Counted from the stretch's first letter, positions 10,432 to 19,419 are shown. The stretch is DNA of 64,000 nt from an uncultured Pseudomonadota bacterium (GCA_946479515.1 CAMLGF010000010.1:1-64000); one strand, 5' to 3'. The notes: generated by a model not told the origin, from the sequence alone. Numbers and translations are program-made.

Positions 10432-10460
10432 GCTTTCGAGGCTGGCCCGCGAGGTGCGTC

Positions 10461-10814
10461 ATGAAGATCGTCGACGCCAACAGCGATTTCGACATGAAGG
10501 TGCAGCGCGCGGCGCGCGCCGATGCACCGCCCGCCGCCACGGAACAGGCCGCCGAGCCGGTCCGGCAAGCGCCGGCCGCGCCGCCGGTGGAGGTTCACAA
10601 GATCGAGTCGGTCACGAGACAGATCGATTCCTTCCTGCGTAGCATCAACCGCTCGCTGCAATTCCGCGTCGATCAGGGCACCGGTCGCCTGATCGTGAGC
10701 ATCTGCGATGCGGAGACCGGCGAGGTCATCCGGCAGGTGCCGGGTGAGGAAGCGCTGCGCATCGCGCAGAACCTGGAAAGCCGCCTGAGCGGCATGCTCG
10801 ACGAAAAGGTCTGA
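10461..10814 (+). CDS. flaG: FlaG family protein
   Basis: The 117-residue product belongs to the FlaG family, small proteins encoded between flagellin and cap genes that affect filament length. The N-terminal 45 residues are Ala/Pro-rich and disordered. The C-terminal domain has LRSINRSLQFRVDQGTGRLI and ETGEVIRQVPGEEALRIAQN, the FlaG core. I chose the ATG at 10461 because a longer reading from 10386 would run through the terminator hairpin. It is four bases from fliD and clearly in its operon. No good promoter is visible between the terminator and this start. Confidence 0.88.
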   Translation: MKIVDANSDFDMKVQRAARADAPPAATEQAAEPVRQAPAAPPVEVHKIESVTRQIDSFLRSINRSLQFRVDQGTGRLIVSICDAETGEVIRQVPGEEALRIAQNLESRLSGMLDEKV

Positions 10815-10818
10815 CGCC

Positions 10819-12201
10819 ATGGCAGGATTGAGCTCATCGGGATTGGGATCGGGACTGGACATCAACAGCCTGGTCACGCAACTCGTCGCCGCCGAGAAAT
10901 CCACCAAGCAGAAGCAGATCACGCGTTCGCAGACCAGTACGGTGACTTCCATCTCCGCGCTGGCCACGCTCAAGAACGCGATGTCCACGTTCAACACGGC
11001 GCTGGCGCCGCTCAAGACCGTCGAGATCTTCTCGGCGCGCTCCGCCACGTCATCCGACCAGGAATTCTTCACCGCCTCGTCCACCAACGAGGCGACCCCG
11101 GGCGTCTACGACGTCCAGATCGAAAGCCTCGCCTCCGCCCACCAGATCAGCTCCAACGCCTTCAGCGAGGGCCAGACGCACGTGGTCGGCACGGGCACGC
11201 TCACCATCACGGTGGGCGATGAATCGTTCGAGATCGCCATCGACGACAGCAACAACCAGCTCGGCCAGATCCGCGACGCCATCAACGACGCCACGGACAA
11301 CGACGACCTGGTCACCGCGACGATCGTCAATGCCGCCGATGGCGCCCATCTCGTACTGTCGTCGGTTGCCTCGGGTGCCGACAACGCCATCGAGGTGTCG
11401 CAGGCCGGAGGCGACGGCGGGCTCGCGGCGCTCGAATACAACCCGTCGCTGACCACCAACTACAAGCAGCTGCGCGAAGCGCGCAACACCGAGGCGTACA
11501 TCGCCGGCGAGCTGCACAGCAGCGCCACCAACACCATTACCGATGCCATCGACGGCGTGACCATCACGCTGCTGAAGGCCGACCCCGGCGAGGTCAAGAC
11601 CGTGACCATCGCCAACGACACCGCCGCGACGGTGGGGCGGGTGAAGTCCTTCGTGGACGGATTCAACGCGCTCGCCAAACAGTTCGCGACGCTGCGCAGC
11701 TACGACCCGGACACGAAGAGAGCGGGCCCGCTGCTGGGCGACGCCATGCTGCGTTCCATCGAAGGCGAACTGCGCAAGAACATCGCCGACCCAGTGAGCG
11801 GCGCGACCGTTGCCTACCAGACGCTGGCCAGCGTCGGCATCACCACGCAGAAGGACGGCACGCTCACGCTGGACAGCGACAAGCTGACCGCGGCCATGAC
11901 CGCCGACTTCGACGGTGTCGCCCGATTGTTCGGATCCGAGGACGGCGTGGCCGCGCGCCTCGCCAACGCCCTGACGCCGAGACTCGCGAGCGACGCGGAG
12001 ATCGACATCCGCACCAAGCGCCTCAACCAGAAGAGCCTGGCGCTGCAGAAGGAGCAGGAGGCGCTGGACGCGCGCATGCTCAAGGTGGAAACCCGTTACC
12101 GCGCCCAATTCAACGCGCTCGACAGCCTGCTCGCGAAGATGCAGAGCACGTCTAGCTATCTCACGCAGCAGCTCTCGCAGATCGCCAACATCGGAAAGTA
12201 G
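10819..12201 (+). CDS. fliD: Filament cap protein FliD (HAP2)
   Basis: FliD caps the filament tip and folds exported flagellin. The 460-residue protein starts with GLSSSGLGSGLDINSLVTQL, the family signature, and ends with a coiled-coil stretch (KSLALQKEQEALDARMLKVE) and FNALDSLLAKMQSTSSYLTQ, which are typical of the C-terminal polymerisation region. Length fits the polar-flagellum group. It lies between flaG and fliS, and its stop is followed by a sigma-28 promoter for the chaperone genes. Confidence 0.95.
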   Translation: MAGLSSSGLGSGLDINSLVTQLVAAEKSTKQKQITRSQTSTVTSISALATLKNAMSTFNTALAPLKTVEIFSARSATSSDQEFFTASSTNEATPGVYDVQIESLASAHQISSNAFSEGQTHVVGTGTLTITVGDESFEIAIDDSNNQLGQIRDAINDATDNDDLVTATIVNAADGAHLVLSSVASGADNAIEVSQAGGDGGLAALEYNPSLTTNYKQLREARNTEAYIAGELHSSATNTITDAIDGVTITLLKADPGEVKTVTIANDTAATVGRVKSFVDGFNALAKQFATLRSYDPDTKRAGPLLGDAMLRSIEGELRKNIADPVSGATVAYQTLASVGITTQKDGTLTLDSDKLTAAMTADFDGVARLFGSEDGVAARLANALTPRLASDAEIDIRTKRLNQKSLALQKEQEALDARMLKVETRYRAQFNALDSLLAKMQSTSSYLTQQLSQIANIGK

Positions 12202-12259
12202 TAAGGGCGGGGGCCTTGACAGGTCGCATCGCGGTGTGATCGGGACCGGCGGCCGCCGC

Positions 12260-12286
12260 TCAAGTTAGCCGGCGCCGCGCCGTTAA
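12260..12286 (+). promoter_or_regulatory. Sigma-28 promoter of fliS
   Basis: TCAAGTTA at 12260-12267, 11 bases, then GCCGTTAA at 12279-12286. The -10 differs from GCCGATAA at one position and the spacing is exact. It lies 28 bases before fliS in a 113-base gap that holds nothing else. Confidence 0.8.
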
Positions 12287-12314
12287 GCTCCATGACAGAT
12301 TTGGAGCTTGCATC

Positions 12315-12734
12315 ATGGCCTTCCCGCCCAACGCCGCAAAACTTGCCGCTTACCGCAGCACGTCGGTGCACTCCGGCGTGGAGTCGTCCGATTCGCATCG
12401 CCTGGTGGTGATGATGATGGACGGCGCGCTCGAGCGCATCGCCACGGCCCGTGGACTCATGAGTCATGGTCCGAGTGCCGACAAGGCACAGCTACTGCAT
12501 CGCGCGGTGGCCATCATCGACGAGCTGCGCAACAGTCTCAACTTCAAGGCCGGCGGTGAGCTCGCCCACAACCTCGATTCGCTGTACGAGTACATGTGCC
12601 AGCGCATCATGCAGGCCAATGCCGCAAACAAGCCCGAGTGGCTCGACGAGGTGAGCCGGCTGCTGGGTGAGATCCGCGCGGCCTGGCTGCAGATCGCGGC
12701 GAATGGCCGGGCACGGGCCGCGGGTGCGCCGTGA
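12315..12734 (+). CDS. fliS: Flagellin export chaperone FliS
   Basis: FliS binds the C-terminus of flagellin in the cytoplasm and keeps it unfolded for export. The 139-residue product has the conserved LVVMMMDGALERIATARG helix, IIDELRNSLNFKAGGELAHN and LYEYMCQRIMQAN, in the right order and length for the four-helix FliS fold. It overlaps the next gene by 4 bases (GTGA), so the two chaperones are translationally coupled. Confidence 0.93.
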   Translation: MAFPPNAAKLAAYRSTSVHSGVESSDSHRLVVMMMDGALERIATARGLMSHGPSADKAQLLHRAVAIIDELRNSLNFKAGGELAHNLDSLYEYMCQRIMQANAANKPEWLDEVSRLLGEIRAAWLQIAANGRARAAGAP

Positions 12735-13054
12735 GCCTCGCCGCGCGTGACAACGCCCGTGTCCGTCCGCAGCTGCGGCTGGTGCGGGGCGCATTCCGGC
12801 CCGCGGTCGACTGCGCCGAGTGGCGGCGCGTGGCGCAGGCGGTCACCGCCTGCACGCACGAGCTCGCCCGGCACCTGCTCGATCAGCGCTGGGTGCGCGT
12901 CGACGAAGTGATGCGCGAGCGCCGCGAGCTGCTGGCCGGCATGGAGCGTCTGCCACTCGATGCCGACGGCCGTCGATGCCTGCTCTCGCTGCGACAGGCC
13001 GCGGCCGAGTCCGAACGCGCCCTGGCGCAGATGATGGGCCTGTCATCGCGTTAG
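12731..13054 (+). CDS. fliT: FliT-like flagellar export chaperone
   Basis: A 107-residue helical protein starting at a GTG that overlaps the fliS stop. It contains helices of the FliT type, with an AVTACTHELARHLLDQRWVR segment, the RELLAGMERLP linker and a C-terminal amphipathic helix. FliT chaperones FliD and in enteric bacteria restrains the master regulator. Sequence conservation in this family is low, so the call rests mainly on size, helical character and the fliD-fliS-fliT position. Confidence 0.7.
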   Translation: MSLAARDNARVRPQLRLVRGAFRPAVDCAEWRRVAQAVTACTHELARHLLDQRWVRVDEVMRERRELLAGMERLPLDADGRRCLLSLRQAAAESERALAQMMGLSSR

Positions 13055-13119
13055 ACGGGCGATGAACGGCGCGTCGTTCGCAGCTGCCAGGTGACTGGAA
13101 AACTGAGAGACTCGCCGAC

Positions 13120-13689
13120 ATGTTCGACGGCCGCGACACCATCGTGATGTTCGACAAGATCGCCTACGAGGATCTGCTGCCGGTGCGCTGGCGGCCGGCG
13201 GGCGCCGCGATCGGCGAGTTGCAGTCGCAGCAGTTCGCCGAACGCAACTTGCGCGTGCTGCAGGCCTGCGACGCACTCGAGGAGCACGGTCGGCTGGAGA
13301 AGCAGGACGATGATTCGCCGCACTCCGCCGACATCATGCGCCTCGACCTGAAGCTAAATCTGCTGCTGGACGTGGTCGGGCAGCTGCTCGCCGCCAGCCA
13401 GCAGCGGCCGCAATCCGTGCCGATCCGCTTCAATGCCATGGGCGCCAATTTCGTATGGCCGCAGCCGCTGCCGGTGGGCGCGCACGGTGTCCTCGAGATC
13501 ACGCTGCGGGACATCGTCGTGCAGCCGCTGAACCTGCCGGCGGAGGTGGTGAGCGGCGCGCCCGCGGGCCAGGTGCGCGTGCGTTTCGTGGCGCTCGGCG
13601 AAACGGTCGCCGATCACATCGAGAAGCTGGTGTTTCGCCGCCACCGGCGAAAGATTGCCGGTGCGCGCCAGCAGTCGTCGCGCAAGTAG
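13120..13689 (+). CDS. Atypical PilZ-like flagellar-cluster protein
   Basis: The 189-residue product is probably an atypical PilZ protein. Residues 1-80 hold a variable strand region and then helical heptads (EERLEKQ-type), followed by RLDLKLNLLLDVVGQLLAA, and residues 100-180 are beta-rich and end in FRRHRRKIAG. This resembles the helix-containing PilZ family found in xanthomonad flagellar clusters. The classic c-di-GMP motifs RxxxR and D/NxSxxG are not evident, so it may sense partners rather than the nucleotide. It sits between the chaperones and the FleQ-like regulator, 65 bases after fliT, suggesting a role in flagellar control. Confidence 0.6.
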   Translation: MFDGRDTIVMFDKIAYEDLLPVRWRPAGAAIGELQSQQFAERNLRVLQACDALEEHGRLEKQDDDSPHSADIMRLDLKLNLLLDVVGQLLAASQQRPQSVPIRFNAMGANFVWPQPLPVGAHGVLEITLRDIVVQPLNLPAEVVSGAPAGQVRVRFVALGETVADHIEKLVFRRHRRKIAGARQQSSRK

Positions 13690-13857
13690 ATTCGCGCGAA
13701 GGAATTTTCACTAAGGGTTTTTCCCTGACAGCGGGCGTCATCGGCACGCGCGCCAACTTTGTTAGGCGGGGTTTCCCTATTGCGCGCGAACTTGTCTTGC
13801 GCGTCACGGTTTTGATTGCGCTGCATGAGGAAGATACTTCCCGAGAGAGGAGTCACC

Positions 13858-15075
13858 GTGCAGTCACCCGAATACTTCGGTGCGCAGAACGAGGCAGTCG
13901 TTCGAAGCGCGGAAGAACGCAGGAACGGAAACGTCGCGTCGCTCGACGGCGTGCAGTTGCCCACCGGGGTTTCCCCGGCCGTGGCGGCCGTGAACCGGCT
14001 GATCCAGCAGGTCGCGCCTTACGACTCCACGGTACTCATCCTAGGGGAATCCGGAACCGGCAAGGAGATTGCCGCGCGCGCGATTCATGCCGCGAGCCCG
14101 CGCCGTCAACGTCCCTTCGTCGCCGTGAACTGCGGCGCCATTCCCGCCGAGCTGCTCGAGAGCGAGTTGTTTGGTCACGAGAAGGGTTCGTTCACGGGCG
14201 CGATCACGGCGCGCAAGGGTCGTTTCGAGATCGCCGAGGGTGGCACGCTGTTCCTCGACGAGATCGGCGACATGAGCCTGCCCATGCAGGTGAAGCTGCT
14301 GCGTGTCATACAGGAAAGAATCTACGAGCGCGTGGGCAGCAACACCTCGAGCGAGTGCGACGTGCGCATCATCGCCGCGACGCATCGCAATCTCGAGGAA
14401 TCCATCATCAAGGGCACGTTCCGCGGCGATCTGTTCTATCGCCTGAACGTGTTCCCCATCGAGATGCCGACGCTGGCCGCGCGCATCGAGGACCTGCCGG
14501 CGCTGATCGACGATTTCGTGGCGCAGGCCGCGCGGCGGGGCCGTCCCGCGCTGCGGTTGCTGCCCGAGACGCTGCAGGCACTGAAGAACTATGAGTGGCC
14601 GGGCAACATCCGCGAGCTGTCGAATCTCATCGAGCGACTCGCGATCCTGTGTCCGGAACGTCCGGTGGGCATCGGCGACCTGCCAGCCCGTTATCGGCCC
14701 GCCGACTGGACGGCGCCCGCCATGCCGGCGCCGGCCATCACGCAGGAAATACCCCAGCTCGTGGCATCCCTGTCGGGCGGCGAAGGCGCTGACGCTGACG
14801 AAGAGGACGCCCTGCCGGCCGCCCTCTGGGAGCCGCAAGGTGAGGCGGCGCTGTCGGCGAGCACGCGTCTGCCGGAAAACGGCGTCGACCTGCGTGCCCA
14901 CCTGACCCATATCGAGCGCAGTCTCATCAGCCAGGCCCTGGAACGCTCGGGCGGAACCGTCGCCCATGCCGCGCGCCTGTTGTCGTTGCGCCGTACCACC
15001 CTGGTCGAAAAGCTCCGCAAGCTCGGCATGGCGAGCAGCGGCGATGAGATCGCCGGGACGATTCTCAGGAGCTGA
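13858..15075 (+). CDS. FleQ-like sigma-54 activator without receiver domain
   Basis: The 405-residue protein is an AAA+ enhancer-binding activator. It has Walker A GESGTGKE, the sigma-54 contact loop GSFTGA, Walker [13 protein letters not shown], the arginine region [17 protein letters not shown] and a Fis-type helix-turn-helix [17 protein letters not shown] typical of FleQ/FlrA. The GTG at 13858 is preferred because AGGAG lies 5 bases before it; an ATG at 13816 has no ribosome site. Only about 40 residues precede the AAA+ domain, so the N-terminal FleQ domain of Pseudomonas FleQ is missing. It is likely the master activator of the cluster. The 168-base upstream gap shows no convincing sigma-54 box. 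Confidence 0.85.
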   Translation: MQSPEYFGAQNEAVVRSAEERRNGNVASLDGVQLPTGVSPAVAAVNRLIQQVAPYDSTVLILGESGTGKEIAARAIHAASPRRQRPFVAVNCGAIPAELLESELFGHEKGSFTGAITARKGRFEIAEGGTLFLDEIGDMSLPMQVKLLRVIQERIYERVGSNTSSECDVRIIAATHRNLEESIIKGTFRGDLFYRLNVFPIEMPTLAARIEDLPALIDDFVAQAARRGRPALRLLPETLQALKNYEWPGNIRELSNLIERLAILCPERPVGIGDLPARYRPADWTAPAMPAPAITQEIPQLVASLSGGEGADADEEDALPAALWEPQGEAALSASTRLPENGVDLRAHLTHIERSLISQALERSGGTVAHAARLLSLRRTTLVEKLRKLGMASSGDEIAGTILRS

Positions 15076-15204
15076 CGCTCCGCTCCCGCGCCGCCCGCGC
15101 GGTGCCGTTCAATCGATGCGATCGCCCGCGAGCCAGCGAACGCGGCTGCGGAACCGTATTGCCAGGCGCTCGCGACGGAACGGCCGGCGCAGGCATCCCC
15201 CGGC

Positions 15205-15232
15205 GACGGAAAGCCGTCATCGCGTGTGATGA
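15205..15232 (+). promoter_or_regulatory. Two inverted repeats upstream of the FleR-like promoter
   Basis: GACGG-aaag-CCGTC at 15205-15218 and TCATC-gcgtgt-GATGA at 15217-15232 lie 28 bases before the -24 box. Activators of sigma-54 bind such dyads. Whether these are FleQ-like sites is inference. The rest of the 253-base gap (15076-15328) shows no gene. Confidence 0.35.
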
Positions 15233-15259
15233 ACGTCACGCAAAGGGCGGCAAAAGAGC

Positions 15260-15275
15260 GGGCACGGCAATTGCA
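15260..15275 (+). promoter_or_regulatory. Sigma-54 promoter of the FleR-like gene
   Basis: GGGCACG, four bases, then TTGCA. The -24 GG (15261-15262) and -12 GC (15273-15274) are 12 bases apart as required, and only the first base departs from TGGCACG-N4-TTGCA. It lies 54 bases before the start codon and makes the second activator dependent on sigma-54, presumably through the FleQ-like protein. Confidence 0.88.
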
Positions 15276-15287
15276 ACTGCAAGGCAT

Positions 15288-15306
15288 GGCCGCTCAGAGC
15301 GCGGCC
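15288..15306 (+). promoter_or_regulatory. Hairpin in the FleR-like leader
   Basis: A perfect GGCCGC/GCGGCC stem with a 7-base loop begins at about the predicted transcription start and is followed by TTCTT and then the ribosome site AGAGGAG. It could act as a weak attenuator or a stability element; nothing in the sequence decides. Confidence 0.3.
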
Positions 15307-15328
15307 TTCTTGAGAGGAGTCGAGACAG

Positions 15329-16309
15329 ATGAGCATCGAAACCAACTTGAGCGATTCGCTGGAGCCCGTCGCCGTCGACGCATCGTCGCGGCTGATCATG
15401 GATCTGGCGCGTCGCGTGGCGAGCACCGACTGCACCGTGCTCATCGTCGGCGAATCCGGAACCGGCAAGGAAGTGCTGGCCCGCCTGATCCACAAGTCCA
15501 GTCCGCGGGCGAAGAACCCTTTCATCGCGGTCAACTGCGCCGCCATTCCCGAGAACATGCTGGAAGCCATGCTGTTCGGCTATGAGAAGGGCTCGTTCAC
15601 CGGTGCGCACAGCTCGCACGTCGGCAAGTTCGAACAGGCCCAGGGCGGCACTCTGCTGCTGGATGAAATCACGGAAATGCCGTTGGCACTGCAGGCCAAG
15701 CTGCTGCGCGTGCTGCAAGAGAAGGAAGTGGAGCGCATCGGCGGCAGCGGCGCGTTGCCACTGGACGTGCGGGTGGTCGCCACCACCAATCGCATGTTAC
15801 GCACCGAGGTGGCGGCGGGCCGTTTTCGTGAAGACCTCTATTACCGCCTGAACGTCTTCCCCCTGGCGATGGCGCCGCTGCGCGATCGGCGCGACGACAT
15901 CCTGCCGCTCGCCACTCATCTGCTGCAGCTGCGCTCGCGTCCCGGGCAGCGCATTCCCGCGCTGTCTGCCGACGCCGCGCACCTGCTGCTCACCTACGGC
16001 TGGCCCGGCAACGTGCGCGAGCTCGACAACCTGCTGCAGCGGGCGCTGGTGCTGGTGGAAGGCTCGGTGATCGAAGCCCAGCACATCCTGTTCGAGAAGC
16101 AGCCGACGCCGGCGGATGCGCAGATCAAGGCCGGCCCGGCGCTGCACGAGAAGATGGAGCGCGCCGAGCGCGACGTGATCCTCGAGGCGCTGCGCGCCGC
16201 CAATGGCAGCCGCCGCGAAGTGGCGGAGAAGCTCGGCATCAGCCCGCGCACGCTGCGCTACAAGCTGGCGCGGATCCGCAACTCGGGCGTGGAAGTTCCC
16301 GCGGCCTGA
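15329..16309 (+). CDS. FleR/FlrC-like sigma-54 activator without receiver domain
   Basis: This 326-residue AAA+ activator has Walker A GESGTGKE, sigma-54 loop GSFTGA, Walker [13 protein letters not shown] and a Fis-type helix-turn-helix [19 protein letters not shown], all closest to FleR/FlrC, the class III activator for basal-body and hook genes. FleR normally has an N-terminal receiver phosphorylated by FleS; here the AAA+ domain starts after about 20 residues. No FleS-type kinase gene adjoins it. Its activity would then depend on its amount and on a separate partner. The gene stands 55 bases before fliE and has its own sigma-54 promoter. Confidence 0.87.
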   Translation: MSIETNLSDSLEPVAVDASSRLIMDLARRVASTDCTVLIVGESGTGKEVLARLIHKSSPRAKNPFIAVNCAAIPENMLEAMLFGYEKGSFTGAHSSHVGKFEQAQGGTLLLDEITEMPLALQAKLLRVLQEKEVERIGGSGALPLDVRVVATTNRMLRTEVAAGRFREDLYYRLNVFPLAMAPLRDRRDDILPLATHLLQLRSRPGQRIPALSADAAHLLLTYGWPGNVRELDNLLQRALVLVEGSVIEAQHILFEKQPTPADAQIKAGPALHEKMERAERDVILEALRAANGSRREVAEKLGISPRTLRYKLARIRNSGVEVPAA

Positions 16310-16330
16310 TCCCGTCCGGCGCAATTCGTC

Positions 16331-16346
16331 CGGCAGGTACATCGCA
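16331..16346 (+). promoter_or_regulatory. Possible sigma-54 promoter of the fliE operon
   Basis: CGGCAGG-N4-TCGCA has the GG and GC doublets 12 bases apart and matches most of the consensus. It lies 18 bases before fliE, so the leader would be very short. In Pseudomonas the fliE operon is FleR/sigma-54 dependent, which supports it, but the match is moderate. Confidence 0.45.
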
Positions 16347-16363
16347 GAGCGGAGGCAACAATC

Positions 16364-16720
16364 ATGAGCAATCTGGAGATCGATCGCGTACTCGCGCAGA
16401 TCCGCAGCATCTCGCAGGCCACGCGTTCGCCCGCCCCGGGCGGAATTGGCGGCCTGGGCGGCGTGGGTGCAGGTCCGGGCGCCGTGGGCGGCGTCGACAA
16501 CGGCTTCGCGAAGCTGCTCAAGCAGGGCATCGACAGCGTCAATGCCACGCAATCCAACGCCAACGACCTGGCGGTGAAGTTCGAAAAGGGCGTGCCCGGC
16601 GTCGAACTGCCGCAGGTCATGATCGAGATGCAGAAGGCAAACATCTCCTTCCGCGCGCTCACCGAGGTACGCAACAAGTTCATCGATGCGTATCGCGAAA
16701 TCATGAACATGCCGATCTAG
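16364..16720 (+). CDS. fliE: MS-ring/rod junction protein FliE
   Basis: FliE links the MS ring to the rod and is the first axial protein exported. The 118-residue product has a Gly-rich loop (about 26-42) not usual in shorter homologues, then FAKLLKQGIDSVNATQSNAN, VELPQVMIEMQKANISFRAL and the closing VRNKFIDAYREIMNMPI, all FliE signatures. CGGAGG precedes the ATG. It leads the fliEFGHIJK run. Confidence 0.94.
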   Translation: MSNLEIDRVLAQIRSISQATRSPAPGGIGGLGGVGAGPGAVGGVDNGFAKLLKQGIDSVNATQSNANDLAVKFEKGVPGVELPQVMIEMQKANISFRALTEVRNKFIDAYREIMNMPI

Positions 16721-16738
16721 AGACAGAGGTTTTAGCAA

Positions 16739-18397
16739 ATGGCCGAAGCAGTCGTTCCCGCCCCGCAGCGTGTCATCAGCGGCATGAAACCGCTGATGCT
16801 GCTGGTCGGTGTGGCCGCGGCAATCGCTGCGGGAGTCGGTGTGATGTTGTGGTCGGTGGGCCCTACCTACAGCCTCCTGTATGCCAACCTGAGCGGCGAG
16901 GACGCCGCGCAGGTCGCGCAGGCGCTCGACGGCGCCCGCATTCCCTACAAGCTCGAGGACGGCGGCTCGGCCATCCAGGTGCCGTCGGAGCAGATCGCCG
17001 CCGCGCGGCTCAAGCTCGCGGCGCAGGGTCTGCCCGAGGGTGGCGGCGGCGTGAACGCGGTCACCAAGGACCCGGGCTTCGGCGTCAGCGCCTTCATGGA
17101 GAGCGCCCGCTACCAGCACGCGCTGGAAACCGAGCTGGCGCGCACCATCGCCTCGCTGCAGAACGTGCAGGGCGCGCGCGTGCATCTGGCCATGGCGCGG
17201 CAGTCGGCCTTCGTCAGCGATCGGCGCCCGGGCTCGGCCTCGGTGTTCCTGCAGATCAAGGCCGGCCGGCGTCTCGACGAGGAACAGGTGCAGGCCATCG
17301 CCAATCTGGTGGCCTCGAGCATCCCGGAGATGCAGGCCTCGCAGGTCACCATCATCGACCAGGCGGGACGGCTGCTGTCCGCGCCGAACACGGACACCGA
17401 CACGGCCATGCGCGACAAGATGTTCGAGTTCGCGCATCGGCTGGAAGAATCCTATTCGCAGCGCATCCAGGACATGCTGACGCCGTTGGTCGGCCCGGGC
17501 CGCGTGCGCGCCCAGGTCGTGGCGCAGGTCGACATGGCCACCACGGAGTCGACGCGCGAACAGTTCAATCCGCAGGGCCAGGTCGTGCGCAGTGAATCGA
17601 CCACCGAGGAGGCGGCGCGCAACGGGGCCGGAAACGCCGGCGGCGTGCCGGGTGCGCTCACCAATCAGCCGCCGCAGCCGGGCGTGGCCCTGCCGCCGGG
17701 CGCAACGCCGGCCGTGGCGCAATCGGCAACGAATACCCCGGCTGCCACCAATGCGCCCAACAATGCCACGGGCACGTCGGTGACCGGTCCGGATTCCACC
17801 TCGCGCCAGTCGACTCGCAACTACGAGATCGACCGGACCATGGCCTATACCCGCACGCCTGCCGGCCGCGTGACGCGCCTGACGGTGGCGGTGCTCATCG
17901 ACAACCTGCGCACCACCGGCAAGGATGGCAAGGTCACCGAGACGCCGCTGCCGCAAGAGCAGCTGGACCGGCTTACCACGCTGGTGCGCGACGCCGTAGG
18001 CTTCGATGCCGCGCGCGGCGACAGCGTCAATGTCGTGAACTCGTCCTTCGTCGGCGACGCGCCGGTGGAGGAGGGTGAGCTCGAATCCATCCCGATCTGG
18101 GAGAAGGGCTGGTTCCAGTCGCTCGCGAAGATTCTCGCGGGTGTGGTGGTGCTGCTCATCGTGGTGTTCAGCGTGCTCAAGCCGCTGACGCGCGGGTTGC
18201 TCAATGCCGCCAAGACGCCGGTGCTGCGCCAGAGTGCGCTGGCCGCGGCCGTGGCCGCGGGCGGGGCAGGCTCCGGTCCGCCCGACGCGCCGCAGCTGCA
18301 ATACGAACAACAGGTGGCAGCTGCCCGTGGCCTCGTCAGCCAGGATCCCAAGCGCGGCGCGCAGGTCGTGAAGCAGTGGGTGTCGGCCGATGATTAG
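16739..18397 (+). CDS. fliF: MS-ring protein FliF
   Basis: FliF (552 residues) forms the membrane base ring and the housing of the export gate. Transmembrane helices lie at about 18-40 and 463-485. Between them are the YscJ-like ring-building motifs LYANLSGEDAAQVAQAL, GFGVSAFMESARYQHALETE and VVNSSF. A Pro/Ala/Thr-rich loop (about 300-365) is the variable periplasmic segment. The C-terminal tail binds FliG. It overlaps fliG by 8 bases. Confidence 0.96.
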   Translation: MAEAVVPAPQRVISGMKPLMLLVGVAAAIAAGVGVMLWSVGPTYSLLYANLSGEDAAQVAQALDGARIPYKLEDGGSAIQVPSEQIAAARLKLAAQGLPEGGGGVNAVTKDPGFGVSAFMESARYQHALETELARTIASLQNVQGARVHLAMARQSAFVSDRRPGSASVFLQIKAGRRLDEEQVQAIANLVASSIPEMQASQVTIIDQAGRLLSAPNTDTDTAMRDKMFEFAHRLEESYSQRIQDMLTPLVGPGRVRAQVVAQVDMATTESTREQFNPQGQVVRSESTTEEAARNGAGNAGGVPGALTNQPPQPGVALPPGATPAVAQSATNTPAATNAPNNATGTSVTGPDSTSRQSTRNYEIDRTMAYTRTPAGRVTRLTVAVLIDNLRTTGKDGKVTETPLPQEQLDRLTTLVRDAVGFDAARGDSVNVVNSSFVGDAPVEEGELESIPIWEKGWFQSLAKILAGVVVLLIVVFSVLKPLTRGLLNAAKTPVLRQSALAAAVAAGGAGSGPPDAPQLQYEQQVAAARGLVSQDPKRGAQVVKQWVSADD

Positions 18398-19403
18398 GCA
18401 GAGCGCGAACCGTACCGGCGTGGAACGCGCCGCCATCCTGCTGCTGACGCTCGGTGAGAGCGAAGCGGCGGAGATCCTCAAGCACATGGGCGCCAAGGAA
18501 GTGCAGCGCCTGGGCAAGACCATGGCCGAGCTGGCCAATGTGTCCAAGGAGGAAGTGCGCGGCGTGCTCAGCGACTTCACCTCCGCCGTCGAATTACAGA
18601 CGTCGCTGGGCGTGGGCTCGGATGAGTTCATCCGCCGCGTGCTGGTGAACGCGCTCGGCGAGGAGAAGGCCGGCAGCCTGATGGAGCGCATCAGCCTGGG
18701 TGGCCAGCGCAAGGGCCTGGACGCACTCAAGTGGATGGACCCGCGCGCCATCATGGACCTGGTGCGCAACGAACATCCGCAGATCATCGCCATCATCCTC
18801 GCCTATCTGGACGCCGATCAATCGGCGGAAGTACTCGCCTGCTTCCCGCCGCCCATACGTTCCGATCTGATCACACGCGTCGCGACGCTCGATGGCGTGC
18901 AGCCCACGGCGCTCGCCGAGCTGGACGACATGATGGAGAAGCAGTTCGCGGCCGCCGGCGGCACGGGCAAGAGTTCGTCGCTTGGCGGCCTCAAGGCGGC
19001 CGCCGAAATCGTCAATCTGCTCGACTCCTCGATGGGCACGGCCGTCATGGCCGACATCACCAAGGCGGACGAGCGGCTGTCGAGCAACATCCAGGATCTC
19101 ATGTTCGTGTTCGACGACCTCATGCAGGTGGACGATCGCGGCATGCAGGAATTGCTGCGCCAGGTGGCGGCCGACCGTCTGCTCATCGCGCTCAAGGGCG
19201 TGGACGAGGAATTCAAGAACAAGGTGTTCAAGAACATGTCGCAGCGCGCCGCGGAGATGCTCAAGAGCGATCTGGAGGCCAAGGGCCCGGTGCGGCTCTC
19301 GGACGTGGAGGCCGCGCAGAAGGAGATCCTGCTGGCCGCGCGCAAGCTGGCCGACGAGGGCACCATCAACCTCGGCGGCAAGGGCGGCGAAGAGTATGTC
19401 TAG
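18390..19403 (+). CDS. fliG: Rotor switch protein FliG
   Basis: FliG (337 residues) transmits torque from the stator to the rotor. The start overlaps the fliF stop region. The EHPQ motif (NEHPQIIAIILAYLDADQSA) in the middle domain and the torque helix DDRGMQELLRQVAADRLLIA with ALKGVDEEFKNKVFKNMSQR carry the charged residues that interact with MotA-type stators. RGPVRL-type KGPVRLSDVE follows. All three domains are present. Confidence 0.96.
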   Translation: MIRQSANRTGVERAAILLLTLGESEAAEILKHMGAKEVQRLGKTMAELANVSKEEVRGVLSDFTSAVELQTSLGVGSDEFIRRVLVNALGEEKAGSLMERISLGGQRKGLDALKWMDPRAIMDLVRNEHPQIIAIILAYLDADQSAEVLACFPPPIRSDLITRVATLDGVQPTALAELDDMMEKQFAAAGGTGKSSSLGGLKAAAEIVNLLDSSMGTAVMADITKADERLSSNIQDLMFVFDDLMQVDDRGMQELLRQVAADRLLIALKGVDEEFKNKVFKNMSQRAAEMLKSDLEAKGPVRLSDVEAAQKEILLAARKLADEGTINLGGKGGEEYV

Positions 19404-19419
19404 CGAGGGTCGGTGACCG

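Noticed and set aside
10444..10457. A sigma-54-like GG/GC pattern (TGGCCCG-N4-GTGC) before flaG.
   Set aside because: The start of transcription would fall inside the flaG coding region, and both boxes deviate from the consensus.
13748..13764. CGGCACG upstream of the FleQ-like gene as a -24 box.
   Set aside because: The -12 position reads CCAAC, with no GC doublet.
15797..18796. A 999-codon open frame on the minus strand.
   Set aside because: It lies over the FleR-like gene, fliE, fliF and the fliG start, all of which have clear family motifs. Long antisense frames are a by-product of the high G+C codon use. The same holds for minus-strand frames at 5267-7651, 40052-42799 and 55131-58040.
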